NCBI GenBank assembly: GCA_002495535.1
Contig: DAFX01000019.1
Span: 1-9,011, forward strand
DNA length: 9,011 bases
Direction of reading: 5' to 3'
Origin: Euryarchaeota archaeon UBA433
Lineage (GTDB): Archaea; Thermoplasmatota; Poseidoniia; Poseidoniales; Poseidoniaceae
Position numbers and translations under genes: made by a program. The notes under the pieces were generated by a model, which was not told the DNA's origin, did no database searches, and saw only the letters and a list, made by a program, of their open reading frames with translations. How positions within the stretch are numbered: the first letter of the stretch is position 1; the number at the start of each line of letters is the position of its first letter. This document shows positions 6,485-9,011 of this stretch, in pieces.

Positions 6485-8926
6485 CCTTTATTGTCCTCCA
6501 TGAATCCAGCGGGCGATCCCGAGAGAATGGATGCCTCGTTGGAGGATGCACTTGATTCTGGGAACTTTGACGATGTTCTTTCAGTGATTTTCCAATTGAA
6601 CAGCGAAGTGACGAGCGACGATCGAAAGTGGCTCGAAGACCACGGTGCTAGAATTTTGGGCGACGCTCCGCTGATCGATGGTGGGTTAATCGAAGCCTCG
6701 GCTATGGATGTCCGAGCGATCAGCGAATGGTCCAGGACCGAATACCTTGAACTCAATCGTGAATTGGAATTTTTCTATCTTCCATCTGAATGGGGTGGGG
6801 AACCGACACCCGGAATCATGATGCATGAAACGACGCATGTGGTCAACGCCACAACGTCTTGGCACAGGGCCATCATCAACCCGGACGGCACGGTTGCTTA
6901 CGACACTGACCTCTCATTCACCGAATGGGACGGTGATGGAACGGCCATTGTTGACTTGGACACCGGCGTCGATGCAGGGCATCCGGATTACGATTACCTC
7001 GGTCCCTGGGCTGGCGACAAAACACTCTATTCAGCAAAGTGGGACGGTGTTTGGACCGAGACCCGTAATTCTGACACTTCATCCGGTCACGGAACTCACG
7101 TTGGCGGCACGATTGCAGGCAATGGTGACGCCTCCTCTGGACGACGTGCAGGGGTGGCAAAGGGTGGTCAATTGGTCGCATTAGGGACTGGCGACGGGGC
7201 ATCGATCTTTGCAGCGGAACAAGGCCTCGAATGGACCTTCCAACATTCGATTCCGGGACAAAACGAGTATCACATCCGTGTTGTTTCAAACTCCTGGGGC
7301 ACCGATGGCGACTACGATCCAAATGGGGCAGTCGCCCAGTTGACAGACCGTTTGACCTATGAAAACGGAGTAGCTGTGATTTTTGCAGCCTCGAACTCAG
7401 GCGGCAATGGCGGCGAATGTGACGGTGGACTGAAGACAAATGTCTACGCCAACACACCATCGGCGATTTCTGTGGCTGCTCTGACCCATGACGGCACCGC
7501 AGTGACCTCTTTCTCGAGTCGGGGATGCATGAACCAAATGCACACTTGGCCCGATGTTGGTGCTCCAGGCCGTGATATTTGGGCAACCGCTCCCCGAGGC
7601 ACAGCCATCGACGCTTCAACCAAACTCCAAGGCGATCTGTATTACATGTCCATCTCGGGCACGAGCATGGCCACACCCCACGTGGGCGGAATGGCTGGCC
7701 TTTTGCTCAACGCAGCGCCTTCACTCACCGTTGCAGATTACCACCGGGAAGACCACGACGAAGGCGATTCACTCGTCGGTGGGGAAGGAACAGCAGCCTA
7801 CGGTCAGTTTGGCGACTGGGACGATGCGAATTACTCTCGCGTTCACGAATTGGAATTGATCCTTGAACTCACAGCCCGTTATGATGGCATGGCAAATTCA
7901 TGTGAGGCGGGTAATGACGACGACGCGTGCAACGACATCCCAGCAGATTGCTACCTTTCAGCAACCGGCCGCTGCCACGACTGGCGAGTTGGCCACGGAC
8001 TCACCGATGTTGATGCTGCAGTGGCGCTCGCACGAACCCTACAACTGATGCGAGACCAGAACAACGATGGCATCGTCGATCACCCTGAATACAATGTTTG
8101 GGATGCTTTTGAAATCTATGATTCCCTCCGCACCGAAGAAAGTCTTGCTGTTGACACCGATCGAGTTCGCCACGCTTGGAAGGGCGATTGGAATCATTTC
8201 AACAACGGTGCAAGTGGGGCGGTGTACTACACTGAAGACTCCCACTATGTCTGGATTCCGAATGGAACTTACAACATGCTGGTCCAATTCAGTCCAACAG
8301 AAGTCGATGTAGAAACCGCACAAGTTGGGAATTTACAAATGGAAATCGATCTTGGTGAAGACGGGTCAAATGACGCACAAGGTCAAGGCACCAGGGTCTC
8401 TGACACTTGGATTTACGACTTGGATGTAGATTCCTCCCACTGGAACACATGGGCGCACTTTGATGTCACCGGCCAAGCGATGGCTTTCCTTGGTTTGTTC
8501 GAAGACCCGGAATTCTTTGAAGCCAGCATACCTTACACGGTTGATGCAGTGCTCAGTCTTGATCTATCAACTCCTGTTGATATCAGTATTCCACAGCGAC
8601 CCGATTTCTATTCTGATTTAGATCCGACAACCCGTTCTGAATCTTGGGATGATGCGTACGCTGGCCAACTTACCTTTACCCGCCCTGTCTACAATCAATC
8701 TGCATTGATGGACGAAATCCTACCAAAGGTCATCGTTGAAGAGGAAGAAAGTACGTTCTTCGGTGCTCTTGGTGATGTCTTCGCAGAATACACTGGTGCT
8801 TCGATGCTGTTCGGTTTGTTTGCCTTGCTATGCGCTCTTGGTGTCGGCTATGTTGTTCGTAACAGCAGAGAGGATCAGCCGCTTACCCTGGCAGAACTTC
8901 CGGTCGATGCTCAATTAGAAGATTGA
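6410..8926 (+). CDS. Secreted, membrane-anchored subtilisin-like serine protease (S8 family), 838 aa
   Basis: Cleaves peptide bonds outside the cell, probably to feed on protein. Residues 1-25 form a Sec-type signal peptide ending in GASAA. Residues 57-123 look like an I9-type propeptide. The S8 domain has the full catalytic set: Asp184 (DTGVD, then HPD), His227 (GHGTHVGG), oxyanion Asn329 (AASNSGG) and Ser419 (SGTSMATPHVGG). The domain closes with GHGLTDVDAAVAL (528-540). Between Ser419 and that helix is an unusually long acidic insertion with cysteines at 498, 507, 514 and 522. A canonical EF-hand loop follows at 549-560. Residues about 590-720 look beta-rich, as in accessory domains of secreted proteases. 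A hydrophobic segment (796-816), then Arg and a short acidic tail, suggests a C-terminal membrane anchor with the catalytic part outside. The ATG at 6410 is right for the signal peptide. The gene appears intact. Confidence 0.95.
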   Translation: MRSSSARGLLVVLSLQLLLVGASAAPLLSSMNPAGDPERMDASLEDALDSGNFDDVLSVIFQLNSEVTSDDRKWLEDHGARILGDAPLIDGGLIEASAMDVRAISEWSRTEYLELNRELEFFYLPSEWGGEPTPGIMMHETTHVVNATTSWHRAIINPDGTVAYDTDLSFTEWDGDGTAIVDLDTGVDAGHPDYDYLGPWAGDKTLYSAKWDGVWTETRNSDTSSGHGTHVGGTIAGNGDASSGRRAGVAKGGQLVALGTGDGASIFAAEQGLEWTFQHSIPGQNEYHIRVVSNSWGTDGDYDPNGAVAQLTDRLTYENGVAVIFAASNSGGNGGECDGGLKTNVYANTPSAISVAALTHDGTAVTSFSSRGCMNQMHTWPDVGAPGRDIWATAPRGTAIDASTKLQGDLYYMSISGTSMATPHVGGMAGLLLNAAPSLTVADYHREDHDEGDSLVGGEGTAAYGQFGDWDDANYSRVHELELILELTARYDGMANSCEAGNDDDACNDIPADCYLSATGRCHDWRVGHGLTDVDAAVALARTLQLMRDQNNDGIVDHPEYNVWDAFEIYDSLRTEESLAVDTDRVRHAWKGDWNHFNNGASGAVYYTEDSHYVWIPNGTYNMLVQFSPTEVDVETAQVGNLQMEIDLGEDGSNDAQGQGTRVSDTWIYDLDVDSSHWNTWAHFDVTGQAMAFLGLFEDPEFFEASIPYTVDAVLSLDLSTPVDISIPQRPDFYSDLDPTTRSESWDDAYAGQLTFTRPVYNQSALMDEILPKVIVEEEESTFFGALGDVFAEYTGASMLFGLFALLCALGVGYVVRNSREDQPLTLAELPVDAQLED
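8054..8089 (+). other. EF-hand type calcium-binding loop in the subtilase
   Basis: Residues 549-560 read DQNNDGIVDHPE. They match the 12-residue EF-hand loop at every key place: Asp at 1, Asn at 3, Asp at 5, Gly at 6, a hydrophobic residue at 8, Asp at 9 and Glu at 12. The loop sits just after the last helix of the protease domain, where it could stabilise the link to the beta-rich region when calcium is present, as in seawater. Only one loop is visible, so pairing as in calmodulin-type EF hands is not seen. Confidence 0.7.
8795..8857 (+). other. C-terminal transmembrane anchor of the subtilase
   Basis: Residues 796-816 are uncharged and hydrophobic, followed by Arg817, Asn, Ser, Arg820 and then an acidic tail of about 18 residues. 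The positive charges next to the segment fit a cytoplasmic C-terminus, leaving the catalytic domain outside. The segment is preceded by Glu-rich residues 777-780 and a Gly/Ala/Phe stretch. Confidence 0.8.
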
Positions 8927-8969
8927 AGGCCGAAGGGTTGAGCGTGAATCCCTGTCTGGGGTCGGGACT

Positions 8970-9011
8970 TCACAAAGGATTGTCCGGAATGATGCCCTTA
9001 TGCTCCGAAGC
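8970..9011 (-). CDS. Possible C-terminal end of a minus-strand gene (partial)
   Basis: One minus-strand frame reads ASEHKGIIPDNPL and then a TGA stop at 8972-8970, entering from beyond the right edge. The composition is protein-like, and the position would make it convergent with the subtilase gene with 43 bases between stops, matching the tight convergent ends elsewhere in the window. Thirteen codons are too few for a firm call. A plus-strand frame starting at GTG 8944 is also open to the edge. Confidence 0.25.
   Translation of the reverse strand, partial: ASEHKGIIPDNPL

Noticed and set aside
6310..6756. Minus-strand open frame of 148 codons at the MBL-subtilase junction
   Set aside because: It covers the subtilase signal peptide and propeptide coding region and has a Ser-rich product with no motif, so it is read as a shadow.
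6918..7676. Minus-strand open frame of 252 codons opposite the subtilase gene
   Set aside because: The product is extremely rich in Arg, His, Cys and Pro, with no domain pattern. It mirrors the biased codon use of the acidic protease gene on the other strand.
8944..9011. Plus-strand frame from GTG 8944, open to the right edge
   Set aside because: It is only 22 codons, has no clear ribosome binding site or TATA box, and competes with an equally short minus-strand frame, so it was not listed as a gene.

Overview
The window most likely comes from an uncultured planktonic archaeon, with the Marine Group II Euryarchaeota (Poseidoniales) as my best guess. Three things point to Archaea: an archaeal-type alanyl-tRNA synthetase carrying the FWT..DP.R..CGD N-terminal block, an archaeal-size RtcB RNA ligase, and TATA-like elements at archaeal spacing. 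A secreted, membrane-anchored subtilisin-like protease and the moderate GC content fit marine heterotrophic Euryarchaeota. The lineage is inference from protein character; no database search was possible.

Layout from left to right. At the left edge is the 5' end of what looks like a tRNA gene on the minus strand (1-23), with a TATA-like box 26-32 bases upstream of it. A small plus-strand gene (139-366) follows; it encodes a short coiled-coil protein and runs tail-to-tail, one base apart, into rtcB on the minus strand (368-1843). A 118-base divergent gap separates rtcB from alaS on the plus strand (1962-4817). alaS ends in a 4-base stop-on-stop overlap with a minus-strand Nudix hydrolase gene (4814-5530). 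A 110-base divergent gap then leads to a metallo-beta-lactamase-fold gene of the persulfide dioxygenase/ETHE1-like type (5641-6360). A long subtilase gene (6410-8926) follows on the same strand after 49 bases. The last 85 bases hold no complete gene and perhaps the last codons of a minus-strand gene.

The genes form no single operon. The left half has a translation and RNA-processing theme: a tRNA, the ligase that joins tRNA exons, and an aminoacyl-tRNA synthetase. The right half holds housekeeping or stress hydrolases (Nudix, persulfide/MBL) and an exported protease likely used to degrade protein outside the cell. Coding density is high, with very short or overlapping convergent ends and short divergent promoter gaps.

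I saw no CRISPR array, insertion sequence, phage gene or defence system. The items most worth a second look are the small leucine-zipper-like protein, the loss of two of four expected N-terminal cysteines in AlaRS, the unexplained N-terminal half of the Nudix protein, and the EF-hand loop plus cysteine-rich acidic insertion in the subtilase.
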